Positions 47,468 through 59,300 of a stretch of DNA of 64,000 nucleotides are shown in pieces. The translations under genes were made by a program, and so were the position numbers. The notes beneath the pieces were generated by a model, which saw only the letters and a list, made by a program, of their open reading frames with translations, had not been told where the DNA came from and ran no database searches. Position 1 is the first letter of the stretch; each line of letters begins with the position of its first letter. Origin of the DNA: Daphnia carinata (taxonomy: Eukaryota > Arthropoda > Branchiopoda > Diplostraca > Daphniidae). The DNA is taken from NCBI RefSeq assembly GCF_022539665.2, contig NC_081338.1:3905679-3969678 (forward strand). The letters run 5' to 3'.

Positions 47468-48364
47468 TTATTGGTTGCTGGGCTTGTAGTTATCAACGAT
47501 GTTGATGATGTATTCGGCCAAGACGTTGAGGTTGTCGCGGCTCAAGTACTCGCTCTCCCACAGGGAGGAGAAGGAGCGTTTGCCGACGCCAAGACCGATG
47601 ATGGGCAGAGAGAGGAAGGCACCGACTCCGACGAGGGCGGCCGTGAGGGCAGCGACTCCAAAGCTCTTGACAGAGGCGACACCACCGTCCTTTCCGTAGT
47701 ACTCGGGCAAGTGGAGGCTGGGCAGGCTGGGGAGCTTGGGCAACTTGGGGAGCTTCAGCTTCACCTTGGAATCCTTCACGGGGTAGTAGTAGTAGTAGTA
47801 GCCCTGGTGGCCTGGGGTCGAGTAAGCGGGAGCGGCCGGCTGGTCGTAAGCGGGAGCCGGGGCGCTGTAAGCCGGGGCAGGGGCCTGAGGGTATTGAGGA
47901 GCCGCGTCGTAAGGTGCTGGCGCACTGTACGGCTGGGCCGGCTGTTGCTCGTAAGGCTGAGGAGCTTGAGGGGCGTACTGTTGAGGAGCCTGATCGTAAG
48001 ATGGCTGAGATTCGTACGACTGAGGAGCTGGCTGAGAGTATTGGATGGGAGCGGGAGCGGCGTGGTGATCGTGATGACCATGGCCGTGATCGTGGTGATG
48101 GGCTCCGTCACGTGATTGAGCAGCAGCTTGAGGCTGTGCTGGACGAGCGTAGTAGACCTTGGGAGCCTGATCGTTCGAACGCGATGATTTGCCCGGTTTG
48201 CTGGCTTCGGGAGCGGAAGCGGCAGCTTCGGGTTCAACGGCGGATGGGGCAGCGGCCTCGGCGGGCTCGGCGGCAAGTGCGGCAGCGGCGGGCAGAGCCT
48301 CGACCACCTTCTCTTCGGCCATAGCAGCGCAGGCCAGCGCCAAAACGATGAGTGCCAGTCTCAT
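47468..48364 (-). CDS. Secreted Ala/Pro/Tyr-rich structural-type protein, family unknown
   Basis: 298 residues in one open exon. The start ATG 48362-48364 was chosen because MRLALIVLALACAAMAEE is a textbook signal peptide and a 5' UTR intron acceptor lies just upstream (48383-48385). Order: Ala/Glu-rich (20-60), a His/Asp cluster HHHDHGHGHHDHH (about 85-97), Pro/Gln/Tyr/Ala repeats with QPY, PAPAY and SAPAP (100-200), YYYYYYP, a Lys/Leu/Pro segment (KLPKLPKLPSLPSLHLPEYYG), then a hydrophobic segment (ALTAALVGVGAFLSLPIIGLGVG) followed by KRSF and a charged tail ending NQ-stop. This suggests an extracellular matrix or cuticle-like protein, but no chitin-binding (R&R) consensus is seen, so function is open. 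The C-terminal hydrophobic-GK-RS arrangement is shared with the gene at 44033-44832. Confidence 0.85.
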   Translation of the reverse strand: MRLALIVLALACAAMAEEKVVEALPAAAALAAEPAEAAAPSAVEPEAAASAPEASKPGKSSRSNDQAPKVYYARPAQPQAAAQSRDGAHHHDHGHGHHDHHAAPAPIQYSQPAPQSYESQPSYDQAPQQYAPQAPQPYEQQPAQPYSAPAPYDAAPQYPQAPAPAYSAPAPAYDQPAAPAYSTPGHQGYYYYYYPVKDSKVKLKLPKLPKLPSLPSLHLPEYYGKDGGVASVKSFGVAALTAALVGVGAFLSLPIIGLGVGKRSFSSLWESEYLSRDNLNVLAEYIINIVDNYKPSNQ

Positions 48365-48661
48365 TCTTGTTGTTTTGTTATTCTGTTTTTTTTTTTGTTT
48401 TGCCCAAAAAAAAAAAAAAAATTCAAAATGAATGAAAATGAAGGGTCGTAATTGAGTTTTAATTGAAAAGAAGAACAAAACGAAACGAAAAACTCACGAT
48501 TTGAAAAAAGATCCAAACAAAATTGGGTTGGGCAGAACTGAAAACCGATGGCTGTTTCGAGCGTCTAAGTTTTCGAATCAAACACTTGTTGGCGTTTGGC
48601 AACCAGGAACTCAAACGGAGCAGGTCAGCACCACTTGTTGTTTGGTGAAGATTCACGGAAG

Positions 48662-48698
48662 AACTGAAGATGCTCCCGTCGGTCGCCCTGCTTTTATG
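48662..48698 (-). promoter_or_regulatory. TATA box and initiator for the 47468-48364 gene
   Basis: Minus-strand CATAAAAG at about 48692-48699 lies about 30 nt before TCAGTT (predicted start at 48665). A 5' UTR exon of about 168 nt (48665-48498) ends at the donor GTGAGT (48497). It splices to 48382, 18 nt before the ATG. Confidence 0.65.
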
Positions 48699-48699
48699 C

Positions 48700-49245
48700 C
48701 CGCCGGTTTCTCCTCCTCGCCGACCCTCTTCAGTTGTGTTAAACCCCCAGACGCTATACGCGTGCGTGTGTGTGTAGGTAGGGAAAAAAAAAAAAGATGA
48801 CGTATAGACGTACATAGAAAAAGACGTGGAAACCGAAGAAGAGGTTACCACACGCCAGTAGAGAGAGGAGGAAAGAAAAAAAAAAAAAAAAAAAAGGAGG
48901 TGGCTGCACCACCAACCACAACCACTGGAAACCCACGAAAAAACTGGGCTCTCCCTCCCTACCCCCCCCCCCCCCCTTTGCCACGGCGTGTCTACGAGCG
49001 AAGAAGGTTTTCGTATGTGGGACACATGCCTTCCAGCCCCCCCCCCCCCTTCTTCTTCCTTCTCCAGTTATTTTTTCGAAAAACCCAACAGGTAGTTGAG
49101 GCAAAAGCAACAGCTCCTCCTCTTGGCTCTCCTTTCATTCCTTGTTATCCTCCGCACTGATTTTCTTTTTTGCCCGCTAGCTAAATTCACCGTTACATCC
49201 TTATAGTCAGCAGCAGGACCGAGCGTCAGGTATTTTGGAAAATAT

Positions 49246-49277
<32 letters not shown>

Positions 49278-52200
49278 TTTTTGGGGGGGGGGGGGGGGGG
49301 GAATGAAATTTGGTACAAATATGTGTACCGTACATGTACGCGCAAAGCTGTTGGAGAGACAAACACAAACGAGTAATCGACATAGAAACATCCCCCCTGT
49401 GTTACTTTGAAACAAAGCAAAATGGATGTCAATGTCGGAATGGTTGTTTTCGTCTGACTGTTACGGAAGCGGGTCAGCTTCAAGTCCCTTAATGATGCAA
49501 GCCGCTTTCACCCACGTCAGAAAGGATGTGTTTCTTGTGAAAAGAATGTCAGCCGACCGATCTCCGGCAATGGGGGAAGGTGAACAGCTTTCATCAACCC
49601 CGATTCTTTTTAGATTTCGTCTTGTTCCACGCAATTCGTTTAGCGATTTCTGCTGGACCCAAAAATCCAATTGAAATTTGCACCTTGTGCGGTCACACAT
49701 ATGTCCGTGATTTTGATGACGATGGGAAATGTCGTTCTATATGGTACACGGACGCTAGCCTCAGAAAATAATAGAACCACAACATATGACGGGAGCAGAG
49801 CCCTCCATCGACCGGTGGAAAAATATTAGACCGAAAAGCAAAAGAGAAAAAAAAAAAAAAAACGTTAAAAGTTACATCATCAAAACTCGTGTAAGGGAAA
49901 GAAAAAAAAAAAAAAAATAAAAATAAAATAACTAAACGGCTTGGAATGATTGGAATGCGCCGTTCTGCCTACTGGACCCCCACCAACAGCAGGTGGTGGA
50001 CATTGGCCAGGCGAAACGGGTTTCCGCGCATCAGAAATTATATTTTTCTTCTTCTTCTTCTTCTGCTTCTTTGGTCCGTTGGCGTTGGCTATCCGCTGAT
50101 GGCGATGCTGCGGACTAACCAAAAGGACTTGGACCGTGCAATAAGTCAAGGTCAATACATCCCCACACACGAAAAAAAAAAAAAAAAAACTTTTTGTATT
50201 TTTACGCCGATGGATTTTCTCCCGTGTATAAAATGGACATTCACGCCGGCGTGAAGCTTGGAGGAAAAGAATCTTTTCCCTGTTTTGAGAGGGCGGACGG
50301 AGGGAGGCGGGGGGGGGGGGCCTTCAGTTATTGGCTTGTTTGCCTATTGATGCAATCGCGCAAAATGGGGACAGTTGATGTGCATAAAAATGAGCTTAAA
50401 AAAGGTTTCGGAACCTGTTGCGGCCATAAAACATGTGCGCGGCTTTGACGTTGGGCTTGTTTTGTATTTGCAAAATGGCTCCCCCCAACGGAATGTTAAG
50501 TAGATATCCTTCAAAAAAAAAAAAAAAAAAAAAAGAAAATTGCATTTGATTCGATGACTAAAAGTGATGATTCATCTTGAAATTAACGAGCGTTTATTAA
50601 CCGAATGAATTTCAATGTTTTTTTTTTATTTATTTTGAAAACAAAAAGTAGGTTTTCGTTATCGACATACAGGTGTACGTTAAAAAACAAAACAAAAGAA
50701 TGATGTTTTTTCGGGATGGGTTTTTAGGGAGGGTTTCGGTTGTGTTCGTGACATCTTGCCAAGTTTTTTTTTTTTTCCCTCTTCTTCTTCGTGATGAAAA
50801 ACGTGAGGGAAGCAAAAGAATAAGGTTTTGGGAAATGTTCACCTGGATTCCACAGACGCACTGGATTTTGGGAAAATTAATAGGAAATTAGCTGCGGCTG
50901 CGTGACAGGTTCATTCAAAACGAGATTTATGAAGTCCCCTCTTTTCAAAGCCCCAAAAACATTATCTCTACAATGCAAATCAACTCATTAGTAACAGACG
51001 ATTACACGTGAAAAAAAAAAAAAAAGAAATGCCCTTTTTTTTTTAATTATTATTATTGTTCTTTTATTCAAATAAAAAGTGCAACATTCTCTTCCGGGAA
51101 ATCACGCGTTTCCCGCACCGGGTGTCAAATTCTCTTCCGGGAAAAAAAAAAAAAAAAAAAGAGGAACCCGTCTGTTTTGAGGGAGGGGGGGGGGGTTTCT
51201 TTGGTTTTCATTCATTCCCCACCTTGAAATTGGACGGTAACAATCGTTGCAGAAGGCCGTTGTTATTTGGTGTAACTGTTGTACAAGACGGATGGTGAGG
51301 TTATTCAACCAGACGACACTATACATAGCAAATGCGAGGTAAAATAAACGATCGCACTGCTGTATAGAACCAAACGTGTAACGACTGTTGCTGCTAAACA
51401 TCAATCTTTCGATCATATCCATCCGCTGTGTATGAAACGCATCCGTGCAGAGATGGATGATTTCTTCAAATTTCCCGATTCAAACTCTTGATTTTTTTTT
51501 TTTTTTTTTTTTGAAATCTAAAATTCTTTGTATTTCTTAAAAGGCAAAATAAGGAAATGTGTTTTATTATTTTTTTTTCCCTATTTTGGTAAGGTGCATA
51601 CGATTTTGTGTACAATGACCTTCGACACGTTATGTCACTTCCGCGTCCTACCTCTCGTCTGCTGATCTTGCAATATCCTTTTGATGAATCATTTTTTTTT
51701 TTTTTTTTTTATTTATGTATATCTTGCGATCTATGGAAATCAATTCTCTTCCTACTTCCCCGACGCCCCCTCCATTGAAAACATATTCTTTTAAAAACAA
51801 AAGTTCGGGTCAGAAATGTTTTGCGACGTGACTAAACACATTTTAAAAAAAAATTTTAGGTCACCATTTCCCGTCTGAAATTATTCAAATCACACGTCAA
51901 ATTGCTCATTTCGGTCATTACCAGCGTGTCTGAAATTGCAACCAAACGGAACTTGCTGTTTCTCTTTAGGCCCAGAAAAGGAAAAAAAAAAAAAAAAAAA
52001 AAAAAAAAAGGAGGACGCGCGTGATGACGTCAGTTTTCCATCTAGAAATAGGAGAAGTGTAACTCGATGTGTGAGTATATATGGTCTAAAGGCGGATGGC
52101 CGATCCGACTTTTCCTTTCGACCCACAACGGAGCTCTCACCTGTTGCGTGTTCTCAATGTTCCACTTTTTTTTTTTTTTCTTTAAAAAATAAAATAAAAT

Positions 52201-55098
52201 AAAATAAAATAAAAAAAAACCTGCAGGGAATTTACGCGATGCCGGTATTTTTTCTAGCGGTTTTTATTTGTCGATCGACCCAGGTTAAAAATACGGTTCC
52301 AACACACGCACACTGTACGAAACACTTCAGTAGATCACCTCGATCCGTTCGAAACGTCCTTTTCGGCCATTCCATAACGACATTCATGCATCAGATAAAT
52401 GCGTGGAAGGAGAGAGAAACCAAATCAGGTTAATGAGGTAAGTGACGTGCTCATTTCCGCTCGCCATTCACCTAAATCAATTGCTCATTTTCATTTGAGG
52501 AGCTATTTATAGAGACGGGTACAATGGGAAAGCCTTCGGGACGATTTATGCTGTTCATTTGCGCGAAATGGTTTATAGAACACACACACACACACAAAAA
52601 AAATGAAAATTTCATTTGAAAAAAGAGAAACAATTAAAGGACACACCTGTTATGTACACACAGACAAATTTTCGAGTGGGAAATTGATGCGCAACGCTGC
52701 CGACATTATTATTTTTTTTTTTTTTTTTGCCAAACTGCCATATACGTTAAGCGGGGCTACGTTCTTTTTCTTCTCACCGATGTTTCCATTTCGCTGTTCC
52801 TATTTACCGTACATTATACATTTTCTGCGTAATATGCCCGGCCCTGTAGCCCCAGACGTTAGGCGCGCTCGTCTCTAGCGGTTCATTTTTTATTTTTGTT
52901 TGAAAAAAACGTAATGTTCCACGATGAACACACACACACATACCCGATCGCTTGTTCAGTGGGGATAACAGTTGCCCACCACTATGTAATTTTTGCACTT
53001 CTTTAATTTTATTACTATTTTATTTATTTATTTTTTTTTTTTTTTTTAGTTTATCTTTTTGGCCGACAGCTTCCCCAAACCGGCTGGCCCGATTAACCAT
53101 CTGTTGTCGTGTATACATAGGCGGTAATAATTTTTCATTTAATAGCGATCCGTTTTTTTTTTTTTTTTTTCTCTTTGACGAGTATGTACATGGACACGGT
53201 CTGGTTCGTTCTCTCGTTTGACGTCATCCGATGCGGAAAGAAACATTTTTCTCTCTCTCTCTCTCTCGCCGTTGTTGTATAACGCACAAACTGCGCAGAA
53301 TGACAGACTCAAGAAATCCAGGCCGCTGATGCGTTTTCTTTGGCCGAGCTTTCTCGCGGATCTGCCAGTTTACATAAATAGGCGATCGTGTCTAACGATA
53401 TTCCCGAATCATGAGGGCCCCCCCAAAAAAAAAACAAAAAAACTGATGGATAACTGGGTTAACGTTGTGTTATAACAACAATAAACAATAATACCTCTCA
53501 TCTGGTTCACCTTCTTTGAAACAAGAAACTGGACAGACCGGTGGGCCAGATGGGGTTCCTCCTGGTGGCCAGTCGTTTGTGTGTATAGCTTTTCATTTGT
53601 TCCCGATAACTAGACAAAAAGAACAGGAATTCCAACACAACAGTTAAAAAGGGCCATTTTTTTTTTTTTCTGTGTCTTCAATCCTGAATGAAATCTCGTC
53701 TTCCAACCGCCCGACCTAGGGGGGGGGGGGGGCCCTAGGTGCTGTAATGACAGTACGAATTGCTGTTTGGTAACAATTTTTTTTTTTGTAGGCCAGATGT
53801 CCTTACGGTTTTTTCTTTACTTATTGATTGCGTTTTGATTGGCTTTCGCGATACATACAAAAACCGGGAGTACCTACACAAATAAAAACGAGAAATTCAC
53901 GAAAAATCAAAAGAATTGTTGTCTCTACTTTACGCACACACGCAAAAGCTGCTAAATGAACTGGCTACCACTGGGTACGGATATAAGTCAATCATGTACA
54001 GTGTGACACGCAACAACTTGCACGACGGCGCGTTTCACAGACAGGAAGGGCAAAGCACCGCGCATTGACCCAATTTCTTTTCTTTTTTTTTTCGGCCAAT
54101 CATTGGGACGCGGAACCACATCGATTTTTATTTTTTATTATAGGCAGATTAAAGGTTCAAATAATAGTATTTTCTTTTTCTTTTTTTTTTATCATTTGCC
54201 TGGTTTGGCCTTTTTCAAACAGCGCATCCGCAATATCCGCATAGAAAGCCTCGGGCAAAGTATGAAATAAGGCGACCATATAGGGACAACGACTCTGTTG
54301 TTGATAATATCAACTGTCGAAAAAAGCGGTGGACAGATAAATATCGAGCACGTCTTATAGAGATAATAGTTTGAAAAAAAAAAAATAAAAAATAATAAAA
54401 ACAAAAAAGAAACTCGATGGGAAGGCATTCTGAGGTTTCTTGACTTCTTTTTTCACGCACCGGAAGTGGTGGAAATGCGACAATTTTGTTTCAGCCTAAA
54501 TAACGGGCCCACCCTGAAGGCAAGTAAAAAGACGAATGAATCGAGAAAACTTGTTTCCGATTTTATGCGCAAGAAAAATGAACCTCAACCGTTTCTTTCG
54601 TGAAAACAAAACTCCCGATTTTTAGGCAGAATAAAAACGAACGGTAATCAAGTACATTTTAAGTTCTAAAAAACAAGTGAGCCCCGTGATAATAAAGAAA
54701 TCGCGTTGAGAACCAAAAGTTCAGGTCTGCGAAAGAAAGACGACCGACATTCGATTGTTTCTACCGTTGAAAAGAACGAACTTTGAACTGACACGATACA
54801 AGACCCTTGTGGTGTTACACGGTTCGTTTTCTTTTCTTTTCTTTCCTTCTTTCTTATCTACTCACGGATGAACGAATAGTCCCGACCCAACTGACCCCAT
54901 CGACCTCGACCGTTTTTTTTTTGTTTCTTATCTGTTTTTTTTCTCCCGCTGAACGGTGTTGCCATCTAGGAGAAACGAGAAATTACAACATTTTTAAACT
55001 CTGTTTTTTTTTTAAGTAAGTTCAAACTCCCGACCTCTAGTGGCGTTCATTTCTCGTCCATGAACTTGGAAAACATTTTAAATGCAAGAGAGGCAAAA
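48700..55098. other. Intergenic, no gene recognised
   Basis: Over 6 kb of low-complexity sequence with long A, T, C and G runs (for example the A-run and G-run at 49253-49301) and short CA and CT tracts. No frame shows a recognisable domain or convincing splice pattern. Confidence 0.5.
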
Positions 55099-55190
55099 TA
55101 TGGCAATCCGTTTTACCCCCCCAAAAAAAAAATTTTGGCCTTTTCTTTCTTTTTTACAGCTATGGCCATCTAGCGGCCAGATTCCTATTT
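55099..55190. mobile_element. MITE terminus
   Basis: TATGGCAATCCGTTTTACCC starts at 55099, followed by the family's A-run, TTTTGGCC and GCTATGGCCATCTAGCGGCC. It marks the left edge of the repeat cluster that holds palindrome 2. The matching right terminus could be one of those at 61982-62001 or 63357-63377. Confidence 0.6.
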
Positions 55191-57594
55191 AATTTTCTCA
55201 TTCATTCCTTCAGACATGGATTGGATAATATGGTTACTTGAACACTGGATTTGCAAATGCAGTACAGCTGAGTGATGTTTTACATGGTCAGTTGGAGATT
55301 TCCCAGGCAAAATTTCTAGTAACTCAGCATTCGGTACCATCTTTACTATAATTTTATACAGTATCCTGCATGTCTCATTAATTAAGATTTAAATCCTTTT
55401 ATAGATTGTCACATCAGTGAGCAAGGTTCAATTTAGGGATTGAGAGCCCTCAGCGACTATAACACCTAGCCCATATTCAAATTTGGCACTTGATTGCTGC
55501 CACTGATTCTTCAAAATGCCTATCTTGTATGGAATGCTTGACAGCCAAATGGTACTCTGAAGTCACATAAATATCAATTGTTTACTTTATTTACATTTAT
55601 TAAAAATTTTAGAAGGAATGATTTAAACAAATGCCAAAGGTGAGACATGCTGGAAAAGCTTGATATGAATGTGTAGACGTAGTTTTGGAATTCAGATGTG
55701 CAACCGGCTGTTGGGTAAAACTTCATTTAAATTTTGTTTCAATTCAATATGTTTTAGTTACTATTTGTGTGATTACGCAAAGGATTGCGCCATCCAGGCA
55801 ATGTGGATATTCTGCCATGTACATAATAAACCGAGGATTCTTCGTCAACATGCAATATGTTACTCCCTGGTAATGCTTTTCTGCTGAGTTTGTTTAGTTT
55901 TCTAATTTTAATCGTCAATGTTGTATTAGTAAACTACTGTTGGCGGAAAAGCTGATACATTGGGCAAACGGTTATGGCAAGTGCGATGAATAAATCACCA
56001 TAGGTCAGTTGTCTTGCCTTCACAATTGCAACGAAGATGAATCATGGAGTCAAAAACATTAAAAGGTGGTACTATTTTAAATTTTTAAATTGTTTTAATT
56101 GGTGTATCGCTAAGTGCTGATACATGTGTAGAACATGCTGGAATTCATGTCATCCTGGAGAGGACTAAAAAAAAACGAGCTTTATCCACGAAACAGCTCA
56201 TTAATCATGTCCCAAACGATTGTCTGCGTCAGCCAGCCATCTTTCAATGGCTAACAAGCATTTAATAGTTTTGAAAATCGCGGTTTGCACTCCCTAAGGC
56301 GACATTCTCTAATCCCACCTGTCAAAAGATTTGAATGCAACCATTTTCTATTCTGAACTGTCGCCTACGAAATTCTTTTTCCATAAAATGAGGTGATATG
56401 AGGTTATAATGGAAATTGTCGTCAAGAGTGCCGAGACCATGTACCTTCTTTACCTTCACGTTTAGTGATCAAAACAACCAACTATGTAACCTTTCTTCTT
56501 TTTTTTTTAAGGTGCATGGAACGTCCAATCGGAAAGCCCATGGAAGGTCTCTGTGGCCAACACGAAAGGTTCTCCCAAACTTTCGTATTCAAGTTTTGGC
56601 TATGGTGATCATTTGCAACTGCATAGCCTTTTAGAAGCTCCTGCCAGGAATCTACAGGAATATGGCAGATGATGAATTTATGTACCATGTAAGCGATATC
56701 AATAAGAACGTCTTATGCTTATCTATGTTTTATTTTCTTAATTTAGATTAATAGCAATAGTGAACCTGCGAAGGTTTCTGGTTGGGATGTGATAACGAAA
56801 AGTTATAATAATTTGAAGTACGGAATTGAATTTCCCTCCATCAGTCGCCTGTGTATTCCCGCGTATTACGGTATTAATTATTTAAAAATTGAAGTGCATT
56901 ACTGTTAAGGTATGAGGTAAAGTAATAGAGTAATGCAAATTGTCTAATGAGAAGTATCATCTTGTGTTAATAAATCGGGTACAATCCTCATAGAATCCTT
57001 CATAGTGTCACAGCTAGAAGCCTCAAATAATTCTGCTTCTCTTGCTAAAGAACAAATTGTCCTTTACGTTCGGAGTGTTGGTGAAGCTGGGTACTTAAAT
57101 GGCCCTAAAGATGTTTCACTTCACTGGCATTGCAGCAATGAACATCATACATGGACTCTTTAGGTATGAACAGAATTTTCTTGAAAAAATTTTGAATTTA
57201 TGACGAAGCATTTCTCCTCCTTTTTGCCAACCATGTCTAATCTACAAAAAAAAAATTCATCCAATAGGAAAGGATTTTCAGCATACTGGGAACACAACTA
57301 TCAAAAATGCAACATTCTACGGTGCTAGTTTATTATTCAAGAGCCTTATACAATGATGTTAATCTGCAATTTGTATGTCCTTTCCCAAGCTTCTGCCAGA
57401 AGTTGAATCTATGAGTCATGTAAGTCACATGAGCAACAATTGAGATGCTTAATGGTGTTGTTTTTTTTCTTTTCTCTGAAAAGATTCTTATAGGTTAATA
57501 GTAACTGATGGATGACATGACATTTCTATACTTCATTCGGATTCTCGAGACGGTATTTCATATTTAAAAAATTGAAGTGCATATCTGGGCTCCC

Positions 57595-57965
57595 TTCCTT
57601 TCCGTAGCCCCGTTTCCCCTTGACTCGTAATAAGCCCGTAGGGGGTCATGCCCCTACTGTACGGTATATATAAAAATAACATATACCGAGGTTTGGAGGG
57701 CTCTGGCCGGAAAGGGGACGTGGGGGTCCGCTTAGTCCGATGATGTGTTCACGGAGGGCGACGTGGCTATCCACAAATCCGAACTAAAGGTTAATCGCTC
57801 CAGTAAAAATGTTCCATATCTTCGGCTCTTCTTCCGGCTTCTCTTAGCCAATCACCGGGTAATCTCCCCGGTGGGTCAACAAGGCAGTGTCTCCCCCTGC
57901 CTGGGTTGACGGCAACTTTTGAAAGGGCTATTGTGCCTTTTTAAAGTTGCAAAAATAATTCGAAT
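57595..57965. other. Hairpin-rich block, copy 3 (left arm of palindrome 2)
   Basis: Same succession of stems as 21300-21660, with a few substitutions (for example CGTGGCTATCCAC against TGTGGCTACCCAC). The stem sequences GTAGGGG/CCCCTAC, CACCGGG/CCCGGTG, AGGCAG/CTGCCT and AAAGG/CCTTT are unchanged. Confidence 0.65.
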
Positions 57966-58198
57966 GTGCAGAGAATTGTCAATAAAATTTTTTTTATAAA
58001 ATTTTTTTTCCAAAATAATTTCTCTCATTGTCTGTTTTCGCTGTGTTTACACATTACATTTATCACCTTTTTGTTATTTAGCTTGCTTAATTCACCTTTA
58101 TTGTTTTGGCAACGTTTGATGGTAAGCATTGGGATACGTTTAATGGTTAGCATTGTTTCCATTGGTTTATCGTTTATCTGTAAGTATTCTATTATTAT

Positions 58199-58255
58199 CA
58201 GGGATTAACCCTGGATGTTTCAACGCGCCGATGCTCTACCAATGAGCCATGAATC
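58199..58255 (-). other. tRNA-like sequence 1 in the loop of palindrome 2
   Basis: Minus-strand TGGCTCATTGGTAGAGC and GGTTAATCCC. Degenerate counterpart of 21859-21924. Confidence 0.45.
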
Positions 58256-58378
58256 ATATGATGACAAGTTGGCTTTTTTCTAGTCACTTGCGGACTAGCA
58301 TTTACACTTAGAACAAAACTGAAATGCAATACTGTAAAATTCTTTCTACATTTATTCTTCTTCATTTTTAAACATCTA

Positions 58379-58440
58379 CTGAGGTTTGAACCCAGGGTAA
58401 CAGATATCGCAGCTAAACACTATACCACAGAGCTATGGTC
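58379..58440 (-). other. tRNA-like sequence 2 in the loop of palindrome 2
   Basis: Minus-strand TAGCTCTGTGGTATAG and GGTTCAAACCTC. Counterpart of 22041-22108. Confidence 0.45.
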
Positions 58441-58540
58441 CTTATGACAGTAATAGACAGATAAACATATAGTTGTGAAGGACTGCACAAACATCCTAGA
58501 CGATAACATATGATATGCGATAATAAAAAAATTATATATA

Positions 58541-58609
58541 TCTCGTGGCTCAATGTTAGAGGATCGGCGTTGCACGCTGAATATCTGGGGATCGGTTCCC
58601 ATACGAGTA
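58541..58609 (+). other. tRNA-Ala(TGC)-like sequence 3 in the loop of palindrome 2
   Basis: Plus-strand TGGCTCAATGTTAGAGG, stem TCGGC/GCTGA around GTTGCAC, then GATCGGTTCCC. Counterpart of 22205-22276; the nominal anticodon is kept. Confidence 0.45.
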
Positions 58610-58909
58610 AAATAAAATACAAATTCAAAATTACTTCAGAAAATATCCAAGTATTGCACGTTATTCCTTGAATCTTGGGAATCGTTGAAGAATTCAATGA
58701 GTGTAATAAATAATAATTGAATACTCACAGATAAACGATAAACCAATGGAAACAATGCTTACCATCAAAGGTGGCAAAAACAATTAAGTTGAATTGAGCA
58801 AGCTAAAAAAAAAAAGTTGATAAATGTAATTTGTAAACACAGTGAAAAGACAATGAGAGAAATTAATTTTGGAAAAAAAATTTTATAAAAAAAATTTTAT
58901 TGACAATTC

Positions 58910-59300
58910 TCTGCACATTCGAATTATTTTTGCAACTTTAAAAAGGCACAATAGCCCTTTCAAAAGTTGCCGTCAACCCAGGCAGGGGGAGACACTGCCT
59001 TGTTGACCCACCGGGGAGATTACCCGGTGATTGGCTAAGAGAAGCCGGAAGAAGAGCCGAAGATATGGAACATTTTTACTGGAGCGATTAACCTTTAGTT
59101 CGGATTTGTGGATAGCCACGTCGCCCTCCGTGAACACATCATCGGACTAAGCGGACCCCCACGTCCCCTTTCCGGCCAGAGCCCTCCAAACCTCGGTATA
59201 TGTTATTTTTATATATACCGTACAGTAGGGGCATGACCCCCTACGGGCTTATTACGAGTCAAGGGGAAACGGGGCTACGGAAAGGAAGGGAGCCCAGATA
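58910..59300. other. Hairpin-rich block, copy 4 (right arm of palindrome 2)
   Basis: Reverse complement of 57595-57965, carrying the same palindrome-2-specific variants. Confidence 0.65.
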
